The notes beneath the pieces are model-generated. The model saw only the letters and a program-made list of their open reading frames with translations. It was not told the origin of the DNA and made no database searches. A program made the translations under genes and the position numbers. This document shows positions 7,914 through 16,650 of a stretch of 64,000 bases of DNA, piece by piece; within the stretch, counting starts at the first letter, position 1, and each line of letters starts with the position of its first letter. This stretch comes from Tropicibacter sp. R16_0 (lineage in GTDB: Bacteria; Pseudomonadota; Alphaproteobacteria; Rhodobacterales; Rhodobacteraceae), in assembly GCF_017743935.1 (NCBI RefSeq), contig NZ_JAGHRE010000005.1:248001-312000 (forward strand), written 5' to 3'.

Positions 7914-8681
7914 TTACCTAACGTCAGGCCACTTCAGAGCTGCCCCATCCCGCAAAACCGACCGGATTTCCGCAACATAGCTTTCCACGTCAGCCGTATG
8001 ACGGTCGCCTTGGTGCAGAATCTGTGGCGCATGCAGTCGAAACGGGGATTTTCCCTCTTTCCGCGCGCGGAGAATCACCAGATCGGGCGCCCGGCCCGGG
8101 CGGGCGGCCAACGGCAGCACTTCGAGCGCGCCCAATCGCCCCTCACACGCAGTGATCAACTCAGGCAGGCGGTCGGTGCGCTGAATGACGTGCAGATACC
8201 CCTTGGGCAGCAAGCGACGCGCCGCCACCTCGACCCATGTGGCAAGCGGCGTGTCCCCACCCAGGGCAACACTGCGCCCCATATCGCGCGCCTGACTATG
8301 CGCTCCGCTGCGATAATAGGGAGGATTGGCGATGACATGGTGGAACCGCTTCTGGCGCACTTCATCCGGCAGTGCGCTCAGGTCCGCACAGGTAACGTCA
8401 AGCGGCAGGTTGTTTTGGACCGCATTCCGACGCGCCAAATCAGCGTAATCCGGCTGCAACTCCACCCCGTGCCCCTGCATCCCCGCGACCCGCGTCAGCA
8501 GCGACAAAATGGCGGCCCCAGCCCCGCATCCCAGTTCCAATACCGATTGACCTGTACGCGCAGGCACGACCGATGCGAGCAGAACCGGATCAACACCAGC
8601 GCGATACCCGTCGCGAGGTTGCAACAGGTTCAATCGCCCGCCCAGAAAGGCATTCTGCGTCAGCTGATCGTCGGAAAACAC
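7914..8681 (-). CDS. tRNA1(Val) adenine-N6-methyltransferase-like (TrmN6/YfiC family)
   Basis: A 255-residue SAM-dependent methyltransferase with the SAM-binding motif VLELGCGAGAAIL (about residues 46-58) and the catalytic NPPY motif (ANPPYYRSG), which marks N6-adenine or N5-glutamine methylation. Overall layout fits the YfiC/TrmN6 group that modifies A37 of tRNA-Val, but the RNA target is inferred. GTG start at 8681, four bases after the DUF2007 stop, so the two form an operon. Confidence 0.85.
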   Translation of the reverse strand: MFSDDQLTQNAFLGGRLNLLQPRDGYRAGVDPVLLASVVPARTGQSVLELGCGAGAAILSLLTRVAGMQGHGVELQPDYADLARRNAVQNNLPLDVTCADLSALPDEVRQKRFHHVIANPPYYRSGAHSQARDMGRSVALGGDTPLATWVEVAARRLLPKGYLHVIQRTDRLPELITACEGRLGALEVLPLAARPGRAPDLVILRARKEGKSPFRLHAPQILHQGDRHTADVESYVAEIRSVLRDGAALKWPDVR

Positions 8682-8685
8682 GGGC

Positions 8686-8901
8686 CTATTTGCCCAAGGG
8701 AATTTCGTTGTCGCGCATCACCCGCACCGCCGCGTCATAGTCTTCTTCGCGCACCATCATGCGGCGCGGGAAGATTCCGATGCCTCCTTCGAGGATGCTC
8801 ATATTTACGTCCATCTGAAAGCAGTCTATATCCTCGCCCTCAAGAAGGGCGGAGGCAAAGGCCATGATGGTCGGATCGGTACTGCGCAATAGTTCCTTCA
8901 T
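8686..8901 (-). CDS. DUF2007-family small protein
   Basis: A 71-residue protein beginning MKELLRSTDPTIMAFASALL and containing a Gly-rich centre (ILEGGIGIFPRRMMV), as in the DUF2007 'putative signal transducing' family. The ATG at 8901 gives the usual family start; an upstream ATG at 8931 with AAGG before it would add ten residues and cannot be excluded. Function unknown. It is divergent from the prenyl synthase gene 56 bp away. Confidence 0.78.
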   Translation of the reverse strand: MKELLRSTDPTIMAFASALLEGEDIDCFQMDVNMSILEGGIGIFPRRMMVREEDYDAAVRVMRDNEIPLGK

Positions 8902-8957
8902 GACGTCGGATGTAAGGGCAAGGTGGGGCATATGTCGAGCCTTGTAGCAGGAGTGTG

Positions 8958-9956
8958 ATGAATATCAGCACCGTCTCGAAACCTCATGAGAGATTGGCCG
9001 CGACGCTGGCCGATGAAATGGCTGCGGTCAACGAGTTGATCCAGACCCGGATGGCGTCGGAACACGCCCCCCGCATCCCCGAAGTGACGGCACACCTGGT
9101 CAGCGCCGGTGGCAAACGCCTGCGTCCAATGCTGACGCTCGCAGCGGCGCGTCTGTGCGGATATCAGGGTGAGCATCATCTGCGTCTGGCGGCAACTGTG
9201 GAGTTCATCCACACCGCTACCCTGCTGCACGATGACGTAGTGGACGAAAGCGCGCAGCGCCGGGGCCGCCCCACGGCCAACCTGCTGTGGGACAACAAAA
9301 GCTCTGTTCTGGTGGGCGACTACCTGTTTTCGCGCAGCTTCCAGCTGATGGTGGAAACCGGTTCGCTGCAGGTTCTGGACATCCTTGCCAACGCCTCGGC
9401 CACGATTGCCGAAGGCGAAGTGCTGCAGATGACCGCCGCAACCGATCTGAAGACGGATGAGAGCATTTATTTGCAGGTTGTACGCGGCAAGACGGCAGCG
9501 CTGTTTTCAGCTGCAACTCAGGTGGGCGGCGTGATTGCGGATGCAGGCGACGAGCAGGTGCAGGCGCTTTATGACTATGGCGACGCGCTTGGCATCGCGT
9601 TCCAGATCGCGGATGACCTGCTGGATTATCAAGGCGACAGCAAGGCCACCGGTAAAAACGTCGGCGACGATTTCCGCGAACGCAAGCTGACCCTGCCGGT
9701 GATCAAGGCCGTGGCTCAGGCCACCCCCGAAGAACGCACGTTCTGGGAACGCACCATCGAAAAAGGCCGCCAGGAAGAGGGCGATCTGGAACACGCGATG
9801 GCGCTGATGGCCAAATATGGCACGCTGGACGCCACGCGCGACGACGCCAACGGCTGGGCGGCCAAGGCCAAGGCAGCGTTGGAAGCACTGCCCGACCGTG
9901 AGATCCGCACCATGCTGCGCGATCTGGCCGATTACGTGGTGTCGCGCCTCAACTAA
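8958..9956 (+). CDS. ispB: Trans-polyprenyl (octa/decaprenyl) diphosphate synthase
   Basis: A 332-residue isoprenyl diphosphate synthase making the long side chain of ubiquinone from FPP and IPP. The first Asp-rich motif is DDVVDESAQRRG and the second DDLLDYQGD; GGKRLRP near residue 54 is the IPP-binding Lys/Arg site. Small residues before the first Asp motif fit a long-chain product, probably decaprenyl (Q10) in this group. ATG at 8958 follows GCAGGAG. Its 3' end overlaps that of ispE by 8 bp. Confidence 0.92.
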   Translation: MNISTVSKPHERLAATLADEMAAVNELIQTRMASEHAPRIPEVTAHLVSAGGKRLRPMLTLAAARLCGYQGEHHLRLAATVEFIHTATLLHDDVVDESAQRRGRPTANLLWDNKSSVLVGDYLFSRSFQLMVETGSLQVLDILANASATIAEGEVLQMTAATDLKTDESIYLQVVRGKTAALFSAATQVGGVIADAGDEQVQALYDYGDALGIAFQIADDLLDYQGDSKATGKNVGDDFRERKLTLPVIKAVAQATPEERTFWERTIEKGRQEEGDLEHAMALMAKYGTLDATRDDANGWAAKAKAALEALPDREIRTMLRDLADYVVSRLN

Positions 9957-10770
9957 GTTGGGTCGCGACGCACCACCAATCAGGGCGCTCGGCGCCGATG
10001 ACATAGGCCGCGAAATGCGCGGCCTTCATCGTTGGATAAAGCGCAACGCAGGTTGATCCCGAGCCTGACATTCGCGCCATCAGAATATTGCGTGTGTTGC
10101 GCAGGTCCGACAGGACGCGCTCGATCTCGGGCGCGACATGCATGGCCGGAGGCTCCAGGTCGTTGCGCTGGTCCAACAGCCAATCAGCGCAGTCCTCGAC
10201 CCCGGCAAATTCAGGCACGTGATCCGGCATTGGCGCATTTTCGCGGCTCTCAAGGCCCGAGAACACTGCGCCCGTGGGAACGGCGACGCCCGGATTGACC
10301 AACAGCGCTGGAAGCGTGGGCAAGTTCAGCGGCGTGATCCGCTCGCCGATGCCCTGCATCCGCGCGGCACCTGCATGCATGCAAACAGGAACGTCTGCAC
10401 CCAATGAGAGCGGCAAGCCATCAGGGATGTCCCCTCCCTGATCCGCCAGCAAGCGCAACGCAATGGCGGCGTCCGAGGAACCACCGCCGATGCCCGCGCC
10501 ATGCGGCAAGGCCTTGTGCAAATTCACCTGTCCGGTCCATCCGGCACCTTCAAGCGCGCGCCACACAAGATTGCGGTCATCCGTTGGAACCCCGTCTGAG
10601 AACGGGCCATCCACGGCCAAAGACAATGCCTCACCCGGGGTCAGTCGCAGGCGGTCACCGAAATCGGCGAAGACAACGATGGAGTCCAGCAGGTGGTAGC
10701 CATCATCCCGACGGCCGGTCACGTGAAGCGATAGATTGACCTTGGCCGGCGCCAGCGCCTCAGCCGTCAT
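9949..10770 (-). CDS. ispE: 4-diphosphocytidyl-2-C-methyl-D-erythritol kinase
   Basis: A 273-residue GHMP kinase of the MEP isoprenoid pathway. PAKVNLSLHVTGRRDDGYH opens the protein, the ATP loop is LPHGAGIGGGSSDAA and the third motif SGSGSTCVAL lies near the C-terminus. The start at 10770 lies inside the last codons of the TPR gene (11 bp overlap), suggesting translational coupling; the longer open frame to 10950 is an extension inside the TPR gene. It converges on ispB, another isoprenoid gene. Confidence 0.94.
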   Translation of the reverse strand: MTAEALAPAKVNLSLHVTGRRDDGYHLLDSIVVFADFGDRLRLTPGEALSLAVDGPFSDGVPTDDRNLVWRALEGAGWTGQVNLHKALPHGAGIGGGSSDAAIALRLLADQGGDIPDGLPLSLGADVPVCMHAGAARMQGIGERITPLNLPTLPALLVNPGVAVPTGAVFSGLESRENAPMPDHVPEFAGVEDCADWLLDQRNDLEPPAMHVAPEIERVLSDLRNTRNILMARMSGSGSTCVALYPTMKAAHFAAYVIGAERPDWWCVATQLS

Positions 10771-12475
10771 TGGCCACCTGAAGGGGTGCGGCGCCCTCTT
10801 CGGCCAGAACCTCGTCCAAGCCCACCTCCAGCTTGCGGCGGATACGTTCCGGATCGGCCTCGCTGTCGGTGTCCTCGGGGTCAATGAACGACAGGGCGCG
10901 GCTCCACTGGAACTCGGCCTCGCGGGTGCGGCCCACGGCCCAATAGACATCGCCCAGATGGTCGTTGACCACCGGATCGATCGGCATCAGTTCGACCGCG
11001 CGTTCCATGTGGTCCACTGCTTCGTCATAGCGACCCAGACGGAACAGGACCCAACCAAGGCTGTCGACGATATAGCCACTGTCAGGGCGCGCAGCGACCG
11101 CACGTTCAATCATCGACAACGCCTCGTCCAGCTTTTCCTGCTTCTCGACCAGCGAATACCCCAAGTAGTTGAGTACTTGCGGTTGATCCGGCTCCAGTTC
11201 CAGGGCGGTGCGGAAATCTGCCTCGGCCTGAGGCCACTGCTTCAGACGCTCATGGCTGATCCCACGGGCGTAAAGGATGAACCAGCGGTTGGCGGCCTCT
11301 TCATCCGTGAACTCTAGCGCCTTGTCATAGGCCGCAACCGCTTGGGTGTATTCCTCTTGCTGGCGCAGCAGATCACCCAATGCCGAATGCACCGCCGGAA
11401 GCTCGGGGTATTCACGGGTCAGCTGTTCAAGCACCTCGATCGCCGCATCCGGTTTGGCCGCGCGGCGCAAAGCTTCGGCGCGTCCAAGCTCGGCGGCAAA
11501 ATGGTCGGGGTTGTCCTCGGGGATGCGCTTATAGGTGTCGACCGACAAGTCGTACTGGCCGAGGTTTTCAAGCAAGCTGGCGCTGAGCAACAGAGCGTCG
11601 TTGTGATCGGGGCGCAGGTAACCCGCCATCCGGGAATAAATCAGCGCATAGTCGTCAGAGGCTTCACCACTCAGGGCGGCTCCGATGGTAAAAAACACCT
11701 CGGCCATCCCGTCGCGCACGCTGCGCACCTGACTGAAAGGCAGAGTCTCGCCTTGGGCCAGCTTGTCAGCGACCTCGGTCAGGCCGGGATCGAACCGACC
11801 TGCAAATACATCGGCCATCATCTCAAGCGCGGCATCGTTACGCCCCAGCTGCGACAGGATCTCGACATTGGCCAGAACCGCGCGGCGTGTCATCGTCGCT
11901 TGCTGCCCGTCTTCGCCCGAAAAGATCGCATTGGCGCCTTCGAAATCACCGACCGAGGCCAAGGCCATTGCCTTGTGATACAGCGCAAAGCCGCGCAATC
12001 CCGCCTCGTCCCCCAGCTTGTCGAACTGGGCCAGCGCCTTGCCGACCGAGCCCGCGCCCATATGAGCCCAACCGATCAGCAGGCCATCCACCAAGAGGCT
12101 GACCGCCTGCTCGCCTTCAGTGCGGCTCAACAGTTCATCATAGGCCTCGGTCGTAATCAGGTTGGCGACAATGGCCATGGAGGCCATCTGACTGCCCAGC
12201 CCCAAAGCCTCAAGCGTCTGCGCCACCGGCAAAGCCCGTTCCACCTGCCCCAAGGCCAGTTGCGACAGGATCACATTCTCCATCAGACCAGGGTTCTTGG
12301 GGTCCTTCATCAGGGCTTGGGTGTAATACCGCGCCGAGGCCTCAAAATCGCTGTCATAGATAGCCTGCCGCCCCGCCAGATACGATCCGGCCCCGGTGTC
12401 CGCCTGGACGACGGTCGGGAGTGTCAGCGATACGGCCAAAGCGACGGCTGCCGCGGTACGAACAAGGGGAAACAC
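10760..12475 (-). CDS. Exported tetratricopeptide repeat protein, 571 aa
   Basis: An N-terminal signal peptide (PLVRTAAAVALAVSLTLPTV, cleavage near VQA-D) is followed by about 530 residues of TPR-type helical repeats, with clear units such as PAVHSALGDLLRQQEEYTQA and GYIVDSLGWVLFRLGRYDEA. It is probably a periplasmic or outer-membrane scaffold; no enzymatic domain is visible. The start is either GTG 12475 or TTG 12478; I prefer GTG, six bases after CAGG. It is coupled to ispE downstream by an 11-bp overlap, although the two have no evident shared pathway. Confidence 0.82.
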   Translation of the reverse strand: MFPLVRTAAAVALAVSLTLPTVVQADTGAGSYLAGRQAIYDSDFEASARYYTQALMKDPKNPGLMENVILSQLALGQVERALPVAQTLEALGLGSQMASMAIVANLITTEAYDELLSRTEGEQAVSLLVDGLLIGWAHMGAGSVGKALAQFDKLGDEAGLRGFALYHKAMALASVGDFEGANAIFSGEDGQQATMTRRAVLANVEILSQLGRNDAALEMMADVFAGRFDPGLTEVADKLAQGETLPFSQVRSVRDGMAEVFFTIGAALSGEASDDYALIYSRMAGYLRPDHNDALLLSASLLENLGQYDLSVDTYKRIPEDNPDHFAAELGRAEALRRAAKPDAAIEVLEQLTREYPELPAVHSALGDLLRQQEEYTQAVAAYDKALEFTDEEAANRWFILYARGISHERLKQWPQAEADFRTALELEPDQPQVLNYLGYSLVEKQEKLDEALSMIERAVAARPDSGYIVDSLGWVLFRLGRYDEAVDHMERAVELMPIDPVVNDHLGDVYWAVGRTREAEFQWSRALSFIDPEDTDSEADPERIRRKLEVGLDEVLAEEGAAPLQVANDG

Positions 12476-12635
12476 CAAATGCCTGCCTTTTTCTCATGAG
12501 CTCGGACTAAAGCTAGGCCGTCCCGCGGTCCGAGGCAATGCTGCTCCGCTTCACATGCTAGACAGCGACGGGTTTTTGCCCATTCATGAGGCTCACATCG
12601 CCTGCCATCCGCCTAAATCGCTTCCAACAGGCGGT

Positions 12636-12722
12636 GCCGCGCCGAGCGTCAAGCGAGGCGCCCGGCCCAACCAGAGGAGGTGCCCCACTTGGGGCACCGA
12701 CGATGGGCGGGAGCGCCCCCGA
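12636..12722 (+). repeat. Dispersed palindromic repeat, copy A (single unit)
   Basis: The unit contains GCCGAGCG, GGCGCCCGGCCCAAC, GAGGAGGTGCCCC, a GGGGCACC hairpin partner, and GGGCGGGAGCGCCCCC. It aligns closely with copy B at 26643 and, reversed, with the left halves of copies C (23022) and D (54001). It lies between the VOC and TPR genes, outside coding sequence. Confidence 0.8.
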
Positions 12723-12747
12723 TACCGTGGCTCACCCCAACAAGCCT

Positions 12748-13203
12748 TCAGAGCACCGCCCAGGCCGAATGGCTCTGCACGCCAAACTCCGGATCGGGCG
12801 CGTCCGGCAGCACGGCCAGCATCTCGATCGAATGGCCGTCGGGATCCTTGAAATAGAGCGACAGGGCCGGCATCCAGCCAATTACCACAGGCTCGGTCAC
12901 AGGCTCGCCGTGAAACCCCAACGGTTGAATGCCTCGCGCCTTCAGCGTCTCGCAACCAGAGATCACCGCGTCCAACTTACAACGAAAGGCGAAATGCAGC
13001 GTCATGTGCAGCGGCCCAGCTGTCGCCTGCCACAGGCCCAACATACCCTGCTCCTTGCCACCGACCCAAAAGAAGGCCACCCGCCGCTCGCGTAGCACAT
13101 GCGCCAATTCCAGCCCGATCTTGTCGCGGTAGAACGCGATGGACCGGTCCAAATCCCGCACCGGAAGATGCGTTTCATAAATCCCGAGAATATCCATCTT
13201 CAC
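12748..13203 (-). CDS. VOC-family (glyoxalase/bleomycin resistance-like) protein, 151 aa
   Basis: A single vicinal-oxygen-chelate domain: THLPVRDLDRSIAFYRDKIG opens the first beta-alpha-beta unit and YFKDPDGHSIEML carries the usual C-terminal metal Glu. The family binds metal and acts as lyases, dioxygenases or resistance proteins, and the substrate here is unknown. GGAGG lies six bases before the GTG at 13203 and twelve before an ATG at 13197, so I keep GTG. Repeat copy A follows the gene. Confidence 0.82.
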   Translation of the reverse strand: MKMDILGIYETHLPVRDLDRSIAFYRDKIGLELAHVLRERRVAFFWVGGKEQGMLGLWQATAGPLHMTLHFAFRCKLDAVISGCETLKARGIQPLGFHGEPVTEPVVIGWMPALSLYFKDPDGHSIEMLAVLPDAPDPEFGVQSHSAWAVL

Positions 13204-13274
13204 GGTCGACCTCCGCCTTTGAAATCAAGATGCAGGCCATACCTTGCGACCTCAAGCACACTTGAGATCAAGAC

Positions 13275-13309
13275 AAAAAACGCCGGGTGTCTTGAGGCAC
13301 CCGGCGTTT
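13275..13309 (-). terminator. Rho-independent terminator after ETF-QO gene
   Basis: On the minus strand AAACGCCGGGTG and CACCCGGCGTTT form a long stem around CCTCAAGA, followed by a run of T residues. It ends the ETF-QO transcript 23 bp after the stop. Confidence 0.9.
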
Positions 13310-13331
13310 GCATTTTCGGTTCTGGACCCGA

Positions 13332-14978
13332 TTACATGTTGGGATAGTTCGGGCCGTCGCCGCCTTGGGGCGTGACCCAGGTGATGTTCTGACTGGGATC
13401 CTTGATGTCGCAAGTCTTGCAGTGCACGCAGTTCTGGAAGTTCACCACAAAGTCCGGCTTGCCGTCCTTTTCGACCACTTCGTAGACGCCTGCCGGGCAG
13501 TACCGCTGCGCCGGCTCGTCGAACTGAGGCAGGTTCACGTTGATCGGCAGGTTCGGATCGGCCAGGCGCAGGTGGCAGGGCTGGCTTTCTTCGTGGTTGG
13601 TCGCCGCAAAGGACACGTTGGTCAAACGGTCGAACGACAGAACGCCATCGGGCTTCGGATAGTCGATCGGTTTGAAGTCAGCCGCCTTGCCGGTTGCCGC
13701 CGCATCGGTTTTGCCGTGGCTCACGGTGCCGAACAGCGAGAAACCAAAGGTGTTGGTCCACATGTCCAGACCACCCAGCATCAGCGACGCGGTCAGGCCC
13801 CACTTGGACCAGATCGGCTTGACGTTGCGGACTTTTTTCAGGTCCTGACCGATGGGGCCGGTGCGCACTTCGACTTCGTAGTCTGACAGCTCATCACCCG
13901 AGCGGTCCGCCTTGATCGCGTCATAGGCGGCTTCGGCCGCGGCTTTGCCCGAGAGCATTGCGTTGTGGTTGCCCTTGATGCGCGGCACGTTGACCATGCC
14001 CACCGAGCAGCCCAGCAGCGCCACACCGGGTGCTACCATCTTGGGCATCGACTGATAACCGCCCTCGGTGATCGCACGCGCGCCATAAGCCACGCGCTTA
14101 CCGCCTTTGAGCAGGTCGGCCACAACGGGGTGGTGCTTGAAGCGCTGGAATTCCATGTAGGGGAACAGGTGCGGGTTCTTGTAGTTCAGGTGCACCACAA
14201 AGCCCACGTAAACCTGGTTGTTGTCCAGGTGGTAGATGAATGAACCGCCGCCTGCATTCGAACCCAAAGGCCAGCCCATGGTGTGGGTCACGGTGCCTTC
14301 TTTGTGCTTGGCCGGGTCAACCTCCCAGATCTCTTTCATACCAACGCCGAACTTCTGCGGCTCTTTCCCGGCCTGCAGGTCGTATTTGGCGATGACTTCC
14401 TTGGCCAGCGAACCGCGGACACCTTCCGACAGGAAGACGTATTTGCCGTGCAGTTCCATGCCCGGCTCGGTGTTGGGGCCGTAAGATCCGTCCTGCTCCA
14501 GGCCAAAGACACCGGCAACAACACCTTTGACTTCGCCATTGTCGCCATAGACCAGCTCGGAACAGGCCATGCCCGGGAAGATCTCAACACCCAGCTCTTC
14601 GGCTTGCTCGGCCATCCAGCGGCAGACGTTGCCCATCGACACGATATAATTGCCGTGGTTGTTCATCAGCGGCGGCATCGGGAAGTTCGGGATGCGGATC
14701 TGACCCGCCTCGCCCAGCATGTAGAAATTGTCTTCTTTGACCGGCACGGTCAGGGGGGCGCCCTTTTCCTTCCAGTCCGGGATCAGTGCGTCCAGACCGC
14801 AGGGGTCCAGAACCGCGCCGGACAGGATATGCGCGCCAACTTCCGAGCCTTTTTCCAGAACGACGACGTTCAGGTCTTCGTCCAGCTGTTTCAGACGAAT
14901 GGCCGCCGACAGACCTGCAGGGCCTGCACCGACGATCACTACGTCGTATTCCATCGCTTCGCGTTCAATCTCGGCCAT
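13332..14978 (-). CDS. Electron transfer flavoprotein-ubiquinone oxidoreductase
   Basis: A 548-residue inner-membrane-associated flavoprotein that passes electrons from ETF, hence from acyl-CoA and other dehydrogenases, to ubiquinone. The FAD motif VIVGAGPAGLSAAIRL is at residues ~14-29, and a C-terminal 4Fe-4S site uses the cysteines of RYCPAGVYE and NCVHCKTCDIKDP. Length and order match the family. AAGGAG lies seven bases before the ATG. It probably serves the acyl-CoA dehydrogenase encoded at 28281. A strong terminator follows. Confidence 0.96.
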   Translation of the reverse strand: MAEIEREAMEYDVVIVGAGPAGLSAAIRLKQLDEDLNVVVLEKGSEVGAHILSGAVLDPCGLDALIPDWKEKGAPLTVPVKEDNFYMLGEAGQIRIPNFPMPPLMNNHGNYIVSMGNVCRWMAEQAEELGVEIFPGMACSELVYGDNGEVKGVVAGVFGLEQDGSYGPNTEPGMELHGKYVFLSEGVRGSLAKEVIAKYDLQAGKEPQKFGVGMKEIWEVDPAKHKEGTVTHTMGWPLGSNAGGGSFIYHLDNNQVYVGFVVHLNYKNPHLFPYMEFQRFKHHPVVADLLKGGKRVAYGARAITEGGYQSMPKMVAPGVALLGCSVGMVNVPRIKGNHNAMLSGKAAAEAAYDAIKADRSGDELSDYEVEVRTGPIGQDLKKVRNVKPIWSKWGLTASLMLGGLDMWTNTFGFSLFGTVSHGKTDAAATGKAADFKPIDYPKPDGVLSFDRLTNVSFAATNHEESQPCHLRLADPNLPINVNLPQFDEPAQRYCPAGVYEVVEKDGKPDFVVNFQNCVHCKTCDIKDPSQNITWVTPQGGDGPNYPNM

Positions 14979-15104
14979 CGAGGCGCTCCTTGGCTATCTT
15001 TTCGCTAGTGGCCCCGTTGGGCGCAATTTTGTTTCGTGGGTGATTACCCTTTGGTGCCCCCCAAGGTCAAATAAAACTGAGCGTCACATGCTGCATCGCG
15101 GCAA

Positions 15105-15560
15105 TCAGGTCTCGGGTGTGTCGCCCATGAGATACCTTGGGCCGCTTCCGCGCTTTTTTGCCCGATCTTCCGGGTTGTACAGCCTGCAATTGGGCAGGCT
15201 GAGGCAACCGCACCCAATGCATCCGTCCAAATTGTCACGCAATCGCAGCAAAGTACTGATTCGCTCGTCCAGATGTTTGCGCAGCCCTTTGCTGATCCGG
15301 TTCCAATCCGCCTTGGTCGGGGTGCGATTGCCCGGCAAACCGCTCAACACTTCGCGGATTTCAGGCAAGGACAAGCCGAATTGCTGGGCGATCATCACAA
15401 AGCTCAACCGCCGGATATCTGCACGCTGATAGCGGCGTTGCCCACCCGGGTTGCGCCAGGGCGCGATCAGGCCCTGATCCTCGTAGTACCGAATGGCGGA
15501 AACCGCCAATCCAGTTCGCTCGGCCAGAGCGCCAATTGGAAGTCCGTCGGAAGGGGGCAT
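15105..15560 (-). CDS. soxR: SoxR-like redox-sensing MerR regulator
   Basis: A 151-residue MerR-family regulator: winged helix residues 7-75 (IGALAERTGLAVSAIRYYED), a dimerisation helix, and a [2Fe-2S] cluster motif Cys114-x2-Cys117-x-Cys119-x5-Cys125 (CIGCGCLSLPNC), the SoxR signature. It would be activated by redox-cycling compounds or superoxide. ATG at 15560 follows GAGG. It is divergent from a VOC gene whose promoter has SoxR-box features, which suggests that gene is its target. Confidence 0.93.
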   Translation of the reverse strand: MPPSDGLPIGALAERTGLAVSAIRYYEDQGLIAPWRNPGGQRRYQRADIRRLSFVMIAQQFGLSLPEIREVLSGLPGNRTPTKADWNRISKGLRKHLDERISTLLRLRDNLDGCIGCGCLSLPNCRLYNPEDRAKKRGSGPRYLMGDTPET

Positions 15561-15580
15561 TGTACCTCGCAAAAAATAGC

Positions 15581-15611
15581 TTGACCTAAAGTTAGGTTTA
15601 GAAATTACGCT
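15581..15611 (+). promoter_or_regulatory. SoxR-type promoter for the VOC gene
   Basis: TTGACC (15581-15586) and TACGCT (15606-15611) are separated by 19 bp, the over-long spacer typical of MerR/SoxR-activated promoters. An imperfect 18-bp dyad, CCTAAAGTT/AGGTTTAGA at 15585-15602, sits between them as the SoxR box does in soxS. It reads toward the VOC gene at 15650. Confidence 0.65.
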
Positions 15612-15649
15612 ATCTCAAAACCACATCGACTGCAAAGGAATAGAGCCAG

Positions 15650-16030
15650 ATGACAGCCACATTGGAACACACGAACTTCACCGTCGCCGACCCCCGCGCA
15701 ACTGCTGCGTGGATGCACAAGGTCTTTGGCTGGCACACCCGGTGGGAGGGCGAGGCCTTGGCCGGGGGATACACCGTGCATGTCGGATCAGAGGGCAGCT
15801 ACCTTGCCCTCTACGCCCCCAAGGCTCCACAGACCTCGCAGGAAAGCAGCTATGACATGATTGGCGGACTCAATCACGTGGGCGTGCTGGTGGATGACAT
15901 CAAGGCGACCGAAGCGCTGGTGCGAGACGCCGGATTCGAGCCGCACAATCATGCCGATTACGAACCGGGGCAACGCTTCTACTTTGACGACGATAACGGC
16001 ATCGAGTTCGAAGTCGTGTCTTACAAATAG
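15650..16030 (+). CDS. VOC-family protein, probable SoxR target
   Basis: A 126-residue single VOC domain: LEHTNFTVADPRATAAWMHK at the start, GGLNHVGVLVDDI in the middle and a C-terminal FYFDDDNGIEFEVVSY bearing the last metal ligand. AAAGGA lies before the ATG at 15650. Placement behind a SoxR-type promoter and divergent from soxR suggests a role in resistance to redox-active compounds, for example by binding or modifying them. No direct evidence for the substrate. Confidence 0.85.
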   Translation: MTATLEHTNFTVADPRATAAWMHKVFGWHTRWEGEALAGGYTVHVGSEGSYLALYAPKAPQTSQESSYDMIGGLNHVGVLVDDIKATEALVRDAGFEPHNHADYEPGQRFYFDDDNGIEFEVVSYK

Positions 16031-16107
16031 GCCTTCAACAGCGCAGCAGCACGCTTGCCTCTTGCAATCTGCCCCGGGTTTAGGTCAGGTATCCTTCAAC
16101 CCAAACA

Positions 16108-16140
16108 GTCGCCCCGGCGCTTTTTACGCGGCGGGGCGAC
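16108..16140 (+). other. Stable stem-loop in the greA leader
   Basis: GTCGCCCC pairs with GGGGCGAC, with further GCGC/GCG pairing inside, around a T5 loop. It lacks a U-tract, so it is not a standard terminator. It ends 26 bases before the greA start and could be an attenuator or the 3' end signal of the VOC transcript. Confidence 0.4.
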
Positions 16141-16166
16141 AGATATTTTAAGTGGACCGGTTGCAG

Positions 16167-16637
16167 ATGGAAAAGATCCCAATGACCCCGTCGGGGTTTG
16201 CAGCGCTCGAAACCGAGTTGAAGCACCTGAAATCCGTTGAACGCCCCGCCATCATCGAGGCCATCGCCTCGGCGCGTGAACTGGGCGACCTGAAGGAAAA
16301 CGCCGAGTACCATTCGGCCCGCGAAAAGCAGGGCTTTATCGAAGGGCGCATCAAGGAACTGGAAGGCGTCTTGTCGCTGGCCGAGGTCATCGATCCCGCC
16401 AAATTGTCCGGTACCATCAAATTTGGCGCCAAGGTCACACTGGTGGACGAAGACACCGATGAGGAAAAGACCTGGATGATCGTTGGCGAGCACGAAGCCA
16501 ACATCGAAAAGGGCCTGTTGAACATAAAATCGCCTATCGCCCGGGCTCTGATCGGCAAGGACGAAGGCGACAGCGTTGAGGTTCGCACCCCAGGTGGTGT
16601 ACGATCCTACGAGGTTCTGAATATCGAGTTTTCCTAA
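16167..16637 (+). CDS. greA: Transcription elongation factor GreA
   Basis: A 156-residue GreA, the normal length. It stimulates RNA polymerase to cleave backtracked transcripts. The N-terminal coiled coil carries the acidic tip ([20 protein letters not shown], around residue 40) and the C-terminal FKBP-like domain follows. ATG at 16167 ([10 protein letters not shown]) is the usual start; the GTG at 16152 lies within the leader. Confidence 0.96.
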   Translation: MEKIPMTPSGFAALETELKHLKSVERPAIIEAIASARELGDLKENAEYHSAREKQGFIEGRIKELEGVLSLAEVIDPAKLSGTIKFGAKVTLVDEDTDEEKTWMIVGEHEANIEKGLLNIKSPIARALIGKDEGDSVEVRTPGGVRSYEVLNIEFS

Positions 16638-16650
16638 CGGATTGACGCCC

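Noticed and set aside
7914-8957. A plus-strand gene or RNA driven by the Pho-box-like repeat
   Set aside because: No gene or structured RNA is visible on that strand, so only the site itself is reported.
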